Shown piece by piece: positions 43,568 to 53,130 of a stretch of 64,000 nucleotides of DNA. The DNA comes from Tildeniella torsiva UHER 1998/13D (lineage in GTDB: Bacteria; Cyanobacteriota; Cyanobacteriia; Phormidesmidales; Phormidesmidaceae). The notes under the pieces are model-generated. The model was given only the letters and a program-made list of their open reading frames with translations, made no database searches and was not told the DNA's origin. The stretch lies in NCBI GenBank assembly GCA_019358835.1, contig JAHHIH010000012.1, positions 117,154 through 181,153 on the forward strand, written 5' to 3'. The position numbers were made by a program, and so were the translations under genes. Positions within the stretch are counted from its first letter, which is position 1. Every line of letters starts with the position of its first letter.

Positions 43568-43807
43568 AATCGCCAACTCCCACTCCAAAGGTCGCAGAAG
43601 GCTGCACCATATCACAGCAAGAACCGGCGAATCTGTCACTTTTCGCTCAATACTGCGCTTTAGCCCGATTTCCTCTAGAAATACAAGGAAATAAGAGCGC
43701 CCATGCGCCTTCACTACATCAGGTGGAGTCTAGGTTAGGACAGCCCAAAAAGCCGGAATTCAAACCTACCAGGCATTTTTTTCATTTTTCATTCTTCAAA
43801 CACCCCG

Positions 43808-44587
43808 CTAGCTAAACAACCTGGGATAAATCCGCAGAGCCGCCAGCCTTGCCATCACCACCATCCACCCGATCAGCCAGAGCAGCAGCAGGGGCCACCA
43901 CGGCGGCAGACCCAGGGGCCAGCGCAGCAGATCGACCAGGGAGGCCAGGGGCAAAAGCGCGGCAAACTTGGCCAGCAGCGGCGGCAGCGTATCGCGCGGA
44001 AAATAGGTGCCGCAGAGGGTAAACATGGGAATAATCACCAGAAAAATCGGCACATTCACCTGGTCAACTTTATTCACGGCCCCGGCCACCAGCAGGCCAA
44101 AGGCCCCAAACAGCAGGCTGCCCAGAACAATTAGCGGCAGCGACAGCACTAGGCTAGAGAGGTCATAGAGATTGGCCAGCACCGCGACTAGCCCGGTGAT
44201 AGTGCCGGCAATGGTGCCCTTAGTGGCTGCCCAAACCCAGTCGCCCAAAAACACATCGGTATAGCTCAGCGGGGCCGTCAGCAACGCCTGCCAGGTCTTT
44301 TGAAAGTTCAGCCGAATGAAACTGCTGTAGGCCCCCTCAAAAAACGACTGAAACAGCACCCCAATCGCAATCATTCCCGGAGCCAAAAACCGTGCGTAGG
44401 GAATCATTTGCCCTAAATAGTCCACCTCGCCAATTAGGGGAGAAAGACCGTAGCCAAAGGCCAGCAAATACACCACTGGCTCAGAGATCGGCGGCAGGCA
44501 GTTCACCAACCAGGTACTGCGATACACCTGAAAGTGTCGCCACCAGACCGTATACACCCCCCAGGGGGTCGCGGTAATCAGCTTCAT
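43808..44587 (-). CDS. ABC-2 type transporter permease (NodJ/DrrB-like)
   Basis: 259 residues from ATG 44587 (MKLITATPWGVYTVWWR). The start overlaps the ATPase stop in ATGA, so the pair is translationally coupled. Six hydrophobic segments, including VYLLAFGYGLSPLIG, FLVIIPMFTLCGTYFP (the ABC-2 signature region) and LLLLWLIGWMVVMARLAALR at the C-terminus. Forms a dimeric exporter channel in the inner membrane. NodJ and DrrB relatives move lipo-oligosaccharides or drugs; the substrate here is unknown. Confidence 0.9.
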   Translation of the reverse strand: MKLITATPWGVYTVWWRHFQVYRSTWLVNCLPPISEPVVYLLAFGYGLSPLIGEVDYLGQMIPYARFLAPGMIAIGVLFQSFFEGAYSSFIRLNFQKTWQALLTAPLSYTDVFLGDWVWAATKGTIAGTITGLVAVLANLYDLSSLVLSLPLIVLGSLLFGAFGLLVAGAVNKVDQVNVPIFLVIIPMFTLCGTYFPRDTLPPLLAKFAALLPLASLVDLLRWPLGLPPWWPLLLLWLIGWMVVMARLAALRIYPRLFS

Positions 44588-45504
44588 TCCAGCACGCTCC
44601 CGGTGAGTCGCAAAAACACATCTTCTAAGTTGGCGGGCCGCCGCAGAAGGCGGCTGGGATGGTGGGCCGCGATCGCATCCCAAACCACCTCAGGATAGCG
44701 ATCGGGCAGCGATATTAAGTGACCGCTGCCAAAGGCCCGATACCAGGCCCCGTGGCTGGCCGCTAAATCCTGAAGGATTTGGGTCTCAACCCCTTCGATC
44801 TCGGCCACCTCGCGGCCAATCACTCGCGCCACCAAGTCGGTGGGGGTGCCCTTGTCAATCACTTTGCCCTGCTGGAGGAGTAAGAGGCGATCGCACAGCC
44901 GTTGGGCCTCATCCATATAGTGGGTGGTCAGCAAAATGCCGCAGCCGCTGGCCTTGAGATCTTGCACCAGCCGCCAAAAATCTTGGCGGGCGTCGGGGTC
45001 GAGGCCGGTGGTGGGCTCGTCTAAAAATACAATCTTGGGCTGATTCAGCAGGGCGCGGGCCAGCACCAGCTTCCGCTTCATGCCGCCCGACAGCTCATCG
45101 ACCTGGGCCTCGGCCCGGTGCTCTAGATTCACCAGGGCCAGTAGCTCCCCCGCCCGCTGCCGCGCCGCCGCCCCAGTAATGCGGTAGTGGTGGGCAAAGT
45201 GGGTCAAGTTCTTAAACACCGTAAAGTCAGGGTCGAGGTTGTCTTCCTGGGTGACAATGCCCATCTGGGCGCGGGCCAGCTGCCCCTGCCCCGGCAGTTG
45301 CCAGGAGCCAAACTGCACAAACCCCTTGGTGGGAATGACGGTGCCAAACAGCATGCCCACCGTGGTAGTTTTGCCCGCCCCATTCGGCCCCAGCAGCCCG
45401 ACAATTTCGCCCGGTGCCAGGGAAAAGCTAATGCCCTGCACCACCGCCTCGTCGCCATAGGTTTTCCAAAGGTCGTAGGCCTTTAAGGTCAGCGCATCCG
45501 ACAC
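44584..45504 (-). CDS. ABC transporter ATP-binding protein (NodI/DrrA-like)
   Basis: 306 residues. Walker A LLGPNGAGKTTT, Q-loop TQEDNLDPDFT, signature DELSGGMKRKLVLARAL, Walker B IVFLDEPTTGLDPDA and H-loop LTTHYMDEAQRLCDR. The C-terminal 80 residues (VIGREVAEIEGVETQIL to LEDVFLRLTG) are the accessory domain of DrrA/NodI-type exporters. Powers the permease encoded directly downstream. The ATP-dependent exporter role is firm; the cargo is not. Confidence 0.93.
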   Translation of the reverse strand: MSDALTLKAYDLWKTYGDEAVVQGISFSLAPGEIVGLLGPNGAGKTTTVGMLFGTVIPTKGFVQFGSWQLPGQGQLARAQMGIVTQEDNLDPDFTVFKNLTHFAHHYRITGAAARQRAGELLALVNLEHRAEAQVDELSGGMKRKLVLARALLNQPKIVFLDEPTTGLDPDARQDFWRLVQDLKASGCGILLTTHYMDEAQRLCDRLLLLQQGKVIDKGTPTDLVARVIGREVAEIEGVETQILQDLAASHGAWYRAFGSGHLISLPDRYPEVVWDAIAAHHPSRLLRRPANLEDVFLRLTGSVLE

Positions 45505-45880
45505 GGTTTGCTCCTAAAAAATATCTCTGAACGTCTTAACCCGTCTCCAAGGTGTAACCCCTGCTTCTGCCTAAAGTTACGGAGATAGACAATGGTTGCC
45601 TGCGGTAAGGCTGAAGCGATGCTGGGGCAGTACCCACTCATCCACTCATCCACCCACCTACTCCCCACTTCCCCAGGCACTCTAACAAAATCTCTCCCAA
45701 ACCATCCTGATTCCCTCTACCGAACCAGAAATATGAACTGGTAGATGCACCCTGATCATTCCCTGGCCCTCGGGTTGGGGAATTTTTTTGGCCAAATCGG
45801 CTCGGGGCGGGGGCCAAGAAGTTCTGAAAAATTCAGGTTAGACTGGGGCGAGGCTTGGGGCATCTGCGGCGGTTTTGCCA
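45505..45880. other. 376-base divergent intergenic region
   Basis: Between the divergent ABC exporter and vMAP-WD40 genes. Contains a C-rich low-complexity block (about 45636-45675, CCACTCATCCACTCATCCAC-type) that recalls the array at 23242-23342. No sure promoter boxes or RNA structures were found. Confidence 0.3.
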
Positions 45881-48800
45881 ATGGATTTTGAGGAAATTGC
45901 TGTACACATCAACCAGGTTGCGGTGGAACGCAAGGGGCGGCCACTGAAGGATGTGGAGCGACTGGTGTTGAAGGGGTCTTGGGAGAATAAGACCTATTCG
46001 GCCATGGCGACCCCCACCGCTGGCTACACCGAAGACTATCTTAAAAAAGACGTTGGCCCCAAGCTCTGGCAGCTGCTCACCGAGCTGGTAGATGCCGATC
46101 TCCAGGGCGTGCGGGTGACGAAGCGCAACATTCAGAATGTGCTGCAAACCTGGATGGTGCAAGGATTGGTGGCAGCTGAGCCAAACCCGCTGCCGGAGGT
46201 TGGGGTGGAGTCGCGATTCCGGGACGGATCGCTTCGCGAATCGCCTCTGCCCACCCCCGCCCTAGTGGTGCGCGAATCCCCTCGTCTCGACCTGGCCGAC
46301 TGTGCGGGTCGCCAGGATGAACTGGCGACCCTGACCGAGTGGATTTTGGCAGAACGCTGCCGTACGGTGTTGCTGTGGGGGCTGCCAGGGGTGGGTAAGA
46401 CCACCCTGGCAGCGGCGATCGCCGCCGCCGTCGCCCCCCATGCAGACCAGTGCGGCTACCTGGCGCTGACCACCGAGGCCACCGAGCAGGATGTGCTGGG
46501 GGCGATCGCCCACTGGCTCGACCCGCAGGCGGCGATCGCCCCCCACACCCAGGTGGAGTGGATCATTGACCAGCTCGACCAGCGCCACGCCCTGCTGATT
46601 CTCGATGGCCTAGACCAGTTCTTTGCCCCCCAACAGCTAGCGGGCAGCTACCAGGCCGGTACCAACGCCCTACAGCACTTTTTTCACCAAGGGGCCGAGC
46701 GCCATCACCAGAGTTGTCTGGTCTGGCTCAGCCGCGAAAAGCCCGCCGACTTTTCCCAGGTGCAGGGGCCACGGGTGCGAGACTACGCCTTGGGCGACCT
46801 CGCCACCGCCGACGCTCGGCCTTTGCTCCACGCCCCCGCTACGGTGAACGCCTCCGCTGACGACTGGGCCGCCTTGATCGATCGCTACGGCAGCCATCCT
46901 CTAGTGCTGCGCGGGTTGGGGGCCACGCTGCAAGAGGTCTACCAGGGCCAGCCTAGGGCCTTACTCCAGGCCCCTCAGAGGGTAGTGCCCGTGGTGGTGC
47001 ACCGCTGCTTTACCCAGGCCCTCGATCGGCTGTCGCTGGAGGAATGGGCGCTGCTGTACTGGCTGGCCCTGGCCCAAGAGCCAGTCTCTCTCGACGACCT
47101 CACCGGGGCTATGCAGCCACCCCTGGCCAACGGGGTGGTGCAATCGGTGCTGGGGCGCGGCTGGGCCCAGGCCCAGACCACCGAGGGGCGCGGGCTGGTG
47201 CTGAGCTTGAGCCCGGTGGTACAAACCCTGGTGCTAGAGCGGCTGCAAGATGTGCTGAGAGAGGAGCTAGAGGCAGAAGCCTTCGACTGGCTCCAGCGAC
47301 TAGCTCTGGTGACGATGACCGCGCGGGAAGTGGTGCAAGAGCGCCAGCGAGAAGCCATGCTGGTACCCCTGGCGGCGGCCTTGAAACAGATCTATGCCAC
47401 CGACGAGGTCTTGGCGGCCAAGGGCGATCGCCTGCTCAAGGCAATCAAACCCTTCATGGGCCAGCCCGGCTACGGAGCTGGCAACCTGATTCATCTCTGC
47501 CAGCATCTGGATCTGGGCATTAGCGGGGTCGATTTTTCTCACCTGGCGATCTGGCAGAGCGACCTGCGGCGGGTGATTGTACAGGGGGCCAATTTTAGCC
47601 AGGCCCAGTTTAGTGACACCACCTTTGCCACCGCCCTGGGGCGCGACCCGGTGGCGGCCTTTAGCCCCGTTGGCCTGCTAGACAGGCCAGGCCAACGGGG
47701 ATCCTCTTCTGAAGAGAACAGCCGATATCTGGCCACAGGCGACCACGAGGGCCGACTGCTGCTGTGGGATTTGAAGCGGGGCAAACTGGTGTGGATGTTC
47801 GATGGGGGCCAAGGCATTCGATCGCTGGCCTTTAGCCCCCAGGGTGATTTGCTGGCGGTGGGCACCGAGAGCGGGCAAATCTGGCTGTGGCCGGTGGGGG
47901 CCACCTACCAGACCGACGTTTTAGACGACCACCAGGCCCCAGTGCGAGCCCTGGCCTTTAGCCCCGATGGCAGCCAGCTAGCCTCGGGGGATGACAGCGG
48001 TCGGCTGTGCCTGTGGGAAGTCGCCTCAGGGTTTGGCCAGGGCTGTCTGGAAGGGCATGGCGGGGCCATTCACAGCCTGGCCTACAGTTGCTCGGGCGAT
48101 CGCCTGGTGAGCGGCGGCGACGACCAGCGCGCTTGTCTGTGGAATGTGGTCGATCGCACCCTGCTCACAGACCTCCAGGTGCGATCGACCGCGACGATTC
48201 GCACCGTTGGATTTTTGCCCGACCCCAACGACCCCGACTGCCAGCCCATTCCCTTCGCGGCGGGCTACGACGACAACTGCCTCACCATTTGGAATTTGGC
48301 CACCGGGTTGCCCTGCTGGATTTTGCCCGCCGAGGTGCAGGCCCTACCTGCCCTAGCCCTCAGCCCCAACGGACGCTACCTGGTGTGCAGCGGCCAAGAC
48401 TTCACCGTCACCGTGTGGGATATTCCCAACCGCCGTCTCTGCTACGCCCTACCATCCCTGGAGGCTCCGGTATGGACCCTGGCCTTTAGCACCGACAGCC
48501 GCTACTTTGTCACCGGCAGCAACTACACCATCAAGCTCTGGAGCGCCAAACGGGGCCAGTGCTGGCGCAGCTTTCTCAGCCAGGCTCACCCGGTGCGCTG
48601 CCTCGCCTTTAGCGCAAGCGCTGACAGCGGCACCATTCTCACCGGCCACGACGATACTCACCTGCGGCTGTGGCAGGTCAACACCCACAGTCCCTACGCC
48701 ATTGGCCCCCGCGCCCTGACGGGCCACAGCGCCACGGTGCGCACAGTGGCGCTCAGTGCCGATGGTCAGTGGCTGGCCAGCAGTGCCGATGACCAAACCC

Positions 48801-49603
48801 TGCGCTTGTGGTCGATCGCGACGGGTCAGAGCCAGTGGGTGGGGGTGACGCCCACTGCCGCCACCCTGCTGTGCTTTAGCGCCGATGGCCAATGGCTGGC
48901 CACCGCTGGCCCCGACAGCGGCATCTTAGTGTGGGACTGCGCCACTGGCAGCGCCGTAGGAGAGCTAGAAGACGCCCCCGACAGCCCGACCGCCCTGCTA
49001 TTTAGCCCCAATGGTGACTGGCTTGTCGTGGGGGCTAGGGATGGCACCATTGGCCTGTGGCCGTGGAAGCAACGCACTCGCGTTGACCCTGAGGGAGCCG
49101 GCTTTGACTATCGCGTGCTGGCAGGTCATCAAAGCCAGGTGCACAGTCTCTCAGCCGAGGGTGAGCGGTTGGTCAGCGCCAGCCACGACGGCACCGTGCG
49201 CTGGTGGCACCTGGGGCAGGACAACGGCTGTCTCGGCCACTGGCAGCACCCGGCTGAGCAATGGTTGCAAGGGGTTACCCAGACTCCTGGGGGAGACATG
49301 CTGGCGATCACCAGCCAAAACGCCCTGGTAGAGGTGTGGGAGGTCGAAACCAACCAGCGCCGTCATACCCTCAAGGGCCACAGCCAAGATATTTGGCAAG
49401 TCTTGGGTTGCCCCAGCGGCACCCACCTGGTTACCGCCAGTCAAGACGACGAAATTCGCGTATGGGATATGGCGACGGGCCTGTGTCAGCAGACCCTCCG
49501 CCCCGATCGCCCCTACGAAGGCGTCAACATTCGCGGTGCCACCGGCCTATCTGACACCGAAGAGCGCATGCTGAAGTCATTGGGTGCGATCGTTAGCTAC
49601 TAA
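45881..49603 (+). CDS. vMAP-type HTH / NB-ARC STAND ATPase with WD40 repeats
   Basis: 1240 residues from ATG 45881 (MDFEEIAVHINQVAV); a TTG six bases upstream is the alternative. N-terminal about 95 residues resemble the HTH found at the start of vWA-MoxR-associated proteins. NB-ARC ATPase: Walker A GLPGVGKT (167-174), Walker B LLILDGLDQFF, then CLVWLSREKPADF. Residues about 585-1230 are about a dozen WD40 repeats (FSPDGSQLASGDDSGRLCLW and many alike), enough for two propellers. This is a sensor-switch architecture seen in cyanobacterial conflict and signalling proteins; the effector or partner is unknown. A short palindromic insert lies in frame inside the first WD repeat (47665-47719). Confidence 0.88.
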   Translation: MDFEEIAVHINQVAVERKGRPLKDVERLVLKGSWENKTYSAMATPTAGYTEDYLKKDVGPKLWQLLTELVDADLQGVRVTKRNIQNVLQTWMVQGLVAAEPNPLPEVGVESRFRDGSLRESPLPTPALVVRESPRLDLADCAGRQDELATLTEWILAERCRTVLLWGLPGVGKTTLAAAIAAAVAPHADQCGYLALTTEATEQDVLGAIAHWLDPQAAIAPHTQVEWIIDQLDQRHALLILDGLDQFFAPQQLAGSYQAGTNALQHFFHQGAERHHQSCLVWLSREKPADFSQVQGPRVRDYALGDLATADARPLLHAPATVNASADDWAALIDRYGSHPLVLRGLGATLQEVYQGQPRALLQAPQRVVPVVVHRCFTQALDRLSLEEWALLYWLALAQEPVSLDDLTGAMQPPLANGVVQSVLGRGWAQAQTTEGRGLVLSLSPVVQTLVLERLQDVLREELEAEAFDWLQRLALVTMTAREVVQERQREAMLVPLAAALKQIYATDEVLAAKGDRLLKAIKPFMGQPGYGAGNLIHLCQHLDLGISGVDFSHLAIWQSDLRRVIVQGANFSQAQFSDTTFATALGRDPVAAFSPVGLLDRPGQRGSSSEENSRYLATGDHEGRLLLWDLKRGKLVWMFDGGQGIRSLAFSPQGDLLAVGTESGQIWLWPVGATYQTDVLDDHQAPVRALAFSPDGSQLASGDDSGRLCLWEVASGFGQGCLEGHGGAIHSLAYSCSGDRLVSGGDDQRACLWNVVDRTLLTDLQVRSTATIRTVGFLPDPNDPDCQPIPFAAGYDDNCLTIWNLATGLPCWILPAEVQALPALALSPNGRYLVCSGQDFTVTVWDIPNRRLCYALPSLEAPVWTLAFSTDSRYFVTGSNYTIKLWSAKRGQCWRSFLSQAHPVRCLAFSASADSGTILTGHDDTHLRLWQVNTHSPYAIGPRALTGHSATVRTVALSADGQWLASSADDQTLRLWSIATGQSQWVGVTPTAATLLCFSADGQWLATAGPDSGILVWDCATGSAVGELEDAPDSPTALLFSPNGDWLVVGARDGTIGLWPWKQRTRVDPEGAGFDYRVLAGHQSQVHSLSAEGERLVSASHDGTVRWWHLGQDNGCLGHWQHPAEQWLQGVTQTPGGDMLAITSQNALVEVWEVETNQRRHTLKGHSQDIWQVLGCPSGTHLVTASQDDEIRVWDMATGLCQQTLRPDRPYEGVNIRGATGLSDTEERMLKSLGAIVSY
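47665..47719. repeat. palindromic element inserted in frame in a WD40 repeat
   Basis: Arms CCCCGTTGGCCTG and CAGGCCAACGGGG (13 bp, 10-base loop, 47665-47700) are followed by a second small palindrome CTCTTC-T-GAAGAG (47704-47716). In the protein they add about 18 residues (VGLLDRPGQRGSSSEENS) where other repeats go straight from FSP to DG(R/S)YLA, so this looks like an in-frame mobile palindrome. Confidence 0.6.
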
Positions 49604-49697
49604 TCTATGGCCCGTGATGGTGCGGTGGTCTGGACATTCTGCCTCTCTAAATACCCAGTTTTGCTAATACACTAGTGGGCAGAACGGCAGACTTGCG

Positions 49698-49955
49698 ATG
49701 AATACTCAACTTATTGATGGTTTAGTTCAAACAATCCGATCGCTCCCTCTAGAAGAGCGATATCTGCTGCTGGCCCGCCTTAAGGAAGACCAGACTCATG
49801 ATGAGATTTGGGGAAAACTCCACGACTATGAGCAGCAGTACAACATGACGAGCGAGCAGTTTTACCAACAGTTCTCATCTGGCGACTTAGGCGACAGCGC
49901 AGACTATATAAATTGGGCGGGATTCTATGAAATGGTGCAGCTTCAACCAATCTAG
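49698..49955 (+). CDS. small protein, probable antitoxin partner of the TumE-like gene
   Basis: 85 residues, charged and helical (SLPLEERYLLLARLKEDQTHDE; DYEQQYNMTSEQFYQQF), with a C-terminus rich in Tyr/Asp. No HTH is obvious. The stop is six bases before the next start, typical for a toxin-antitoxin pair with the antitoxin first. Antitoxin role is inferred from size, position and the partner family, not from a domain. Confidence 0.6.
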   Translation: MNTQLIDGLVQTIRSLPLEERYLLLARLKEDQTHDEIWGKLHDYEQQYNMTSEQFYQQFSSGDLGDSADYINWAGFYEMVQLQPI

Positions 49956-49961
49956 TAGGTG

Positions 49962-50348
49962 ATGCCTCCAGAAGATTATATAGCTGCCATTAAGGAAGCC
50001 CTAGCCTACAGCCCTGCGGTCCAAGACTGGACGGTAATTAGCGAAATGTATTTGCCCAGCCGGGGTCACTTTCGGGTACGTTTTACCCTGGTAAACGGTG
50101 ATTTCGTAGAGGCTTCAGAGTTTTTCCGCCTACAGGGCAATATCATTGAGCAGCATCGCTACCGTTATCAATGGATGGATGCAAGTCAGCAGCAGCTTAA
50201 AAGGCGTTGGGATAATGCTCCCCATTTTCGAGATGTTGAAACCTTTCCCCATCATGTTCATATCGGCCAGGACGACAGAGTAGAACCGAGTCAGCCCTTT
50301 GGCATTGCTGAACTCGTTGCCCTGCTTGAGCAAGCTATTTTCTCTTAA
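49962..50348 (+). CDS. TumE-like (DUF6516) toxin family protein
   Basis: 128 residues from ATG 49962 with AGGTG just upstream (GTG 49959 is possible). FRVRFTLVNGDFVEASEFF, HRYRYQWMDASQQQLKRRWD and NAPHFRDVETFPHHVHIG follow the conserved order of the family named after the TumE toxin: acidic beta-strands, RYHW-like block, RWDNAPHH block and FPHHVH block. TumE is a small type II toxin; its relatives are common in cyanobacteria. Paired with the preceding 85-residue gene. Confidence 0.72.
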   Translation: MPPEDYIAAIKEALAYSPAVQDWTVISEMYLPSRGHFRVRFTLVNGDFVEASEFFRLQGNIIEQHRYRYQWMDASQQQLKRRWDNAPHFRDVETFPHHVHIGQDDRVEPSQPFGIAELVALLEQAIFS

Positions 50349-50369
50349 ATACCAGCACAGTCACAATCC

Positions 50370-52523
50370 ATGACCCCGATCGCGACCACCATTGCCGCCG
50401 AACTTGAAATCCGTCCTGCCCAGGTAGAGGCCACCCTGGCGCTGTTTGCCGAAGGGGCAACGGTGCCCTTTGTGGCCCGCTACCGCAAGGAGCGCACTGG
50501 CGACCTAGATGAGGTGCAGCTGCGGCAGATTGCTGAGCGACACCAGTACCTAACAGAGCTTGAGGATCGGCGACAGACTGTGCTGGGCGAGATTCAATCC
50601 CAGGGCAAGCTCACGGAGGCGCTAAAGGCGACCATTCTCGCCTGCCAGCAAAAGACGGAGCTAGAAGATCTCTATCTGCCCTACCGGCCCAAGCGCCGTA
50701 CCCGTGCCACGATGGCGAAGGAAAAGGGACTAGAGCCGCTGGCCCAGAAAATTGAGGAGCTGAATAAAACGGGCAAACGCGCGATTCTGCTTCAGGAAGC
50801 CCAGGCGTTTGTGGATCCAGGCAAAGGGGTGCAGTCTACGGATGAAGCAGTTCAGGGGGCAGCAGATATTTTGGCGGAGCAGGTGGCGGAGCAGGCGGCG
50901 CTGCGGCGGTATGTGCGCGATCGCCTCCTTACCCAAGGCCAGTTCACCGCCAGCATTAAAAAAGGTCACCCCGAGGGCAGCACTAAGTACGAGATGTATC
51001 GGGCCTATCAGACCCCAGTTCGATCGATTGCCTCCCACAACCTGCTGGCGATTTTGCGGGGCGATCGCGAAGGCATTCTCAAAGTGGGTCTGGAGGTTGA
51101 ACCCGAGCCCATTCTGCAAACCTTAGAAAAGCGGGTGGTGAAAACTCCCGTCCCTGAAGTTCGCCAGTTCTACAGGGGGGTAATTCAAGATGCCTACAGT
51201 CGGTTGATGAAGCCGTCGCTGACCAGCGAGGTGATGGCTGAGAAAAAGGCTTGGGCCGACGAGGTGTCAATTCAAAACTTTGAGGCCAACCTCAAAAACC
51301 TGCTGCTGTCGCCCCCGGCAGGCATGAAGCCCACCCTGGGGGTTGACCCCGGCTTTCGCACCGGCTGCAAGGTGGCGGCGGTGGATAGCACCGGTAAGTT
51401 TCTGGAGTACCAGGCGGTGTTTCCCCATCAATCTCAAAACCAGCGGCAGCAGGCGGCCCAGACCCTGGCGGGGATGATTCGTAAGCACAAAATCGAGCTG
51501 ATTGCGATTGGCAACGGCACCGCCAGCCGCGAAACCGACGCCTTTGTGGGAGAAGTCCTCAAAACCCTGACCGATCCTCCGGTGAAGGTTTTGGTGAATG
51601 AGTCGGGGGCCTCGATTTACTCCGCTAGTGAGGTGGCGGCAGCAGAGTTCCCCGATCTGGATGTGACCGTTCGAGGGGCGATTAGCATTGCCCGACGGCT
51701 GCAAGACCCCCTGGCGGAGCTGGTCAAGATCGACCCCAAATCGATCGGCGTGGGCCAGTATCAGCACGATGTCGATCAAAAGCGGCTGAAGCAAAAGCTG
51801 GATGACACCATCGAGAGCTGCGTCAACTATGTGGGCGTGGATCTCAACATGGCCTCCCGCGAGCTGCTGACCTACGTGTCGGGGCTGACCCCATCGGTGG
51901 CCAATAACATTGTGGAATTTCGCGATGCCAACGGCGCATTTCAGTCGAGGCGGGAGCTGCTGAAGGTGAAGAAACTGGGGCCAAAGGCTTTTGAGCAGGC
52001 AGCGGGGTTTCTGCGCATTCGCAACGGCAAGAATCCTTTGGATAACACAGCGGTGCACCCCGAAAGCTACGGCATTGTGGATGCGATCGCCGCCGATCTC
52101 GCCCTGCCCCTGGCGCAAATTCCCAAAGCCGCCGATCGCCTGAAGCGGCTCGACATCAAAAAATATACCACCGCCGAGGCCGGAGAACTCACCCTGCGCG
52201 ACATTCTCACCGAGCTAGAAAAGCCCGGTCGCGACCCCCGCGAGCAGTTTGCCTACGCCCGCTTTCAAGACGGCATCAACGAAATCACCGACCTGAAGCC
52301 GGGGATGACGCTGGAGGGGGTAGTCACCAACGTCACCAACTTTGGCGCGTTTGTCGATGTGGGGGTGCACCAAGACGGGCTGGTGCATATTTCGCAAATG
52401 GCCGATCGCTTTGTCAGCGACCCCAACGAGATTGTCAAGGTGGGCCAGGTGGTGACGGTGCGGGTAATGGAGGTAGACCCCAAACTCAAGCGTATTGGTC
52501 TATCCATGCGGGCGGCACCCTGA
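50370..52523 (+). CDS. tex: Tex family RNA-binding protein
   Basis: 717 residues. Tex_N (about 1-190, VPFVARYRKERTGDLDEVQL, LYLPYRPKRRTRATMAKEKG), YqgF-like RNase H fold (LGVDPGFRTGCKVAAVDSTG), helix-hairpin-helix (VGVDLNMASRELLTYVSGL; FQSRRELLKVKKLGPKAFEQ) and a C-terminal S1 domain (about 645-715, LEGVVTNVTNFGAFVDVGVH). A conserved nucleic-acid-binding protein linked to transcription and, in some species, toxin gene expression. Starts 21 bases after the toxin-like gene but is probably an independent housekeeping gene. Confidence 0.95.
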   Translation: MTPIATTIAAELEIRPAQVEATLALFAEGATVPFVARYRKERTGDLDEVQLRQIAERHQYLTELEDRRQTVLGEIQSQGKLTEALKATILACQQKTELEDLYLPYRPKRRTRATMAKEKGLEPLAQKIEELNKTGKRAILLQEAQAFVDPGKGVQSTDEAVQGAADILAEQVAEQAALRRYVRDRLLTQGQFTASIKKGHPEGSTKYEMYRAYQTPVRSIASHNLLAILRGDREGILKVGLEVEPEPILQTLEKRVVKTPVPEVRQFYRGVIQDAYSRLMKPSLTSEVMAEKKAWADEVSIQNFEANLKNLLLSPPAGMKPTLGVDPGFRTGCKVAAVDSTGKFLEYQAVFPHQSQNQRQQAAQTLAGMIRKHKIELIAIGNGTASRETDAFVGEVLKTLTDPPVKVLVNESGASIYSASEVAAAEFPDLDVTVRGAISIARRLQDPLAELVKIDPKSIGVGQYQHDVDQKRLKQKLDDTIESCVNYVGVDLNMASRELLTYVSGLTPSVANNIVEFRDANGAFQSRRELLKVKKLGPKAFEQAAGFLRIRNGKNPLDNTAVHPESYGIVDAIAADLALPLAQIPKAADRLKRLDIKKYTTAEAGELTLRDILTELEKPGRDPREQFAYARFQDGINEITDLKPGMTLEGVVTNVTNFGAFVDVGVHQDGLVHISQMADRFVSDPNEIVKVGQVVTVRVMEVDPKLKRIGLSMRAAP

Positions 52524-52633
52524 GGCCAGATAAAGGGCCAGAGAAACATTGGGGGCGACATTGATTCTCCTCAGGCGATCCCCTAAGGTGATCAAGGGCA
52601 CCGCGCCCCTGGAGCCACGATCGCCCCTTTACC

Positions 52634-53125
52634 ATGACCAAGCAGCTAATTCTCTTTCGCCACGGCAAATCTGACTGGAATGTGGGCTCTGGTCGCGATC
52701 GCGATCGCCCCGTCGCCGATCGCGGCATCGTCGCCGCCAAAACCATGGGCAAACTGCTGGCGGCGGCGGGCAAGGTGCCCGATTTGGCGATTACCTCGTC
52801 GGCGGTGCGCGCCCGTACCACTCTAGAAATTGCCATGGATGCTGGCGACTGGGCCTGCCCCATGGCCGTTACCGACGATCTCTATGAAGCTTCTGTTGGC
52901 CAGGTGTTAGAGGTGATTCACCAGGTGCCCAACCACCATCGCTCACTCATGCTGGTGGGTCACGAACCAACCTGGTCTGAGGCGGTCGGTTACCTGGGCG
53001 GTGGTGCGGTGCGCATGCCTACGGCGGCCATGGCCTGCTTGGAGTTTGAGGTGGTGACCTGGTCACAGGTCGAGGCGGGCCGGGGCACTCTGCTGTGGCT
53101 GCTGCCGTCCAGGCTCTTTACCTAG
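52634..53125 (+). CDS. sixA: SixA-like phosphohistidine phosphatase
   Basis: 163 residues. Histidine phosphatase motif LFRHGKSDWN (Arg9-His10-Gly11), ITSSAVRARTTLEIA, and LMLVGHEPTWSEAVGYL with the second catalytic His. Small size and the RHGxSxW pattern match SixA, which removes phosphate from HPt domains; the hybrid kinases and the HPt protein in this window are the type of substrate, though a link is only inference. Convergent with the frameshifted gene that would end five bases downstream. Confidence 0.88.
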   Translation: MTKQLILFRHGKSDWNVGSGRDRDRPVADRGIVAAKTMGKLLAAAGKVPDLAITSSAVRARTTLEIAMDAGDWACPMAVTDDLYEASVGQVLEVIHQVPNHHRSLMLVGHEPTWSEAVGYLGGGAVRMPTAAMACLEFEVVTWSQVEAGRGTLLWLLPSRLFT

Positions 53126-53130
53126 GGCGC

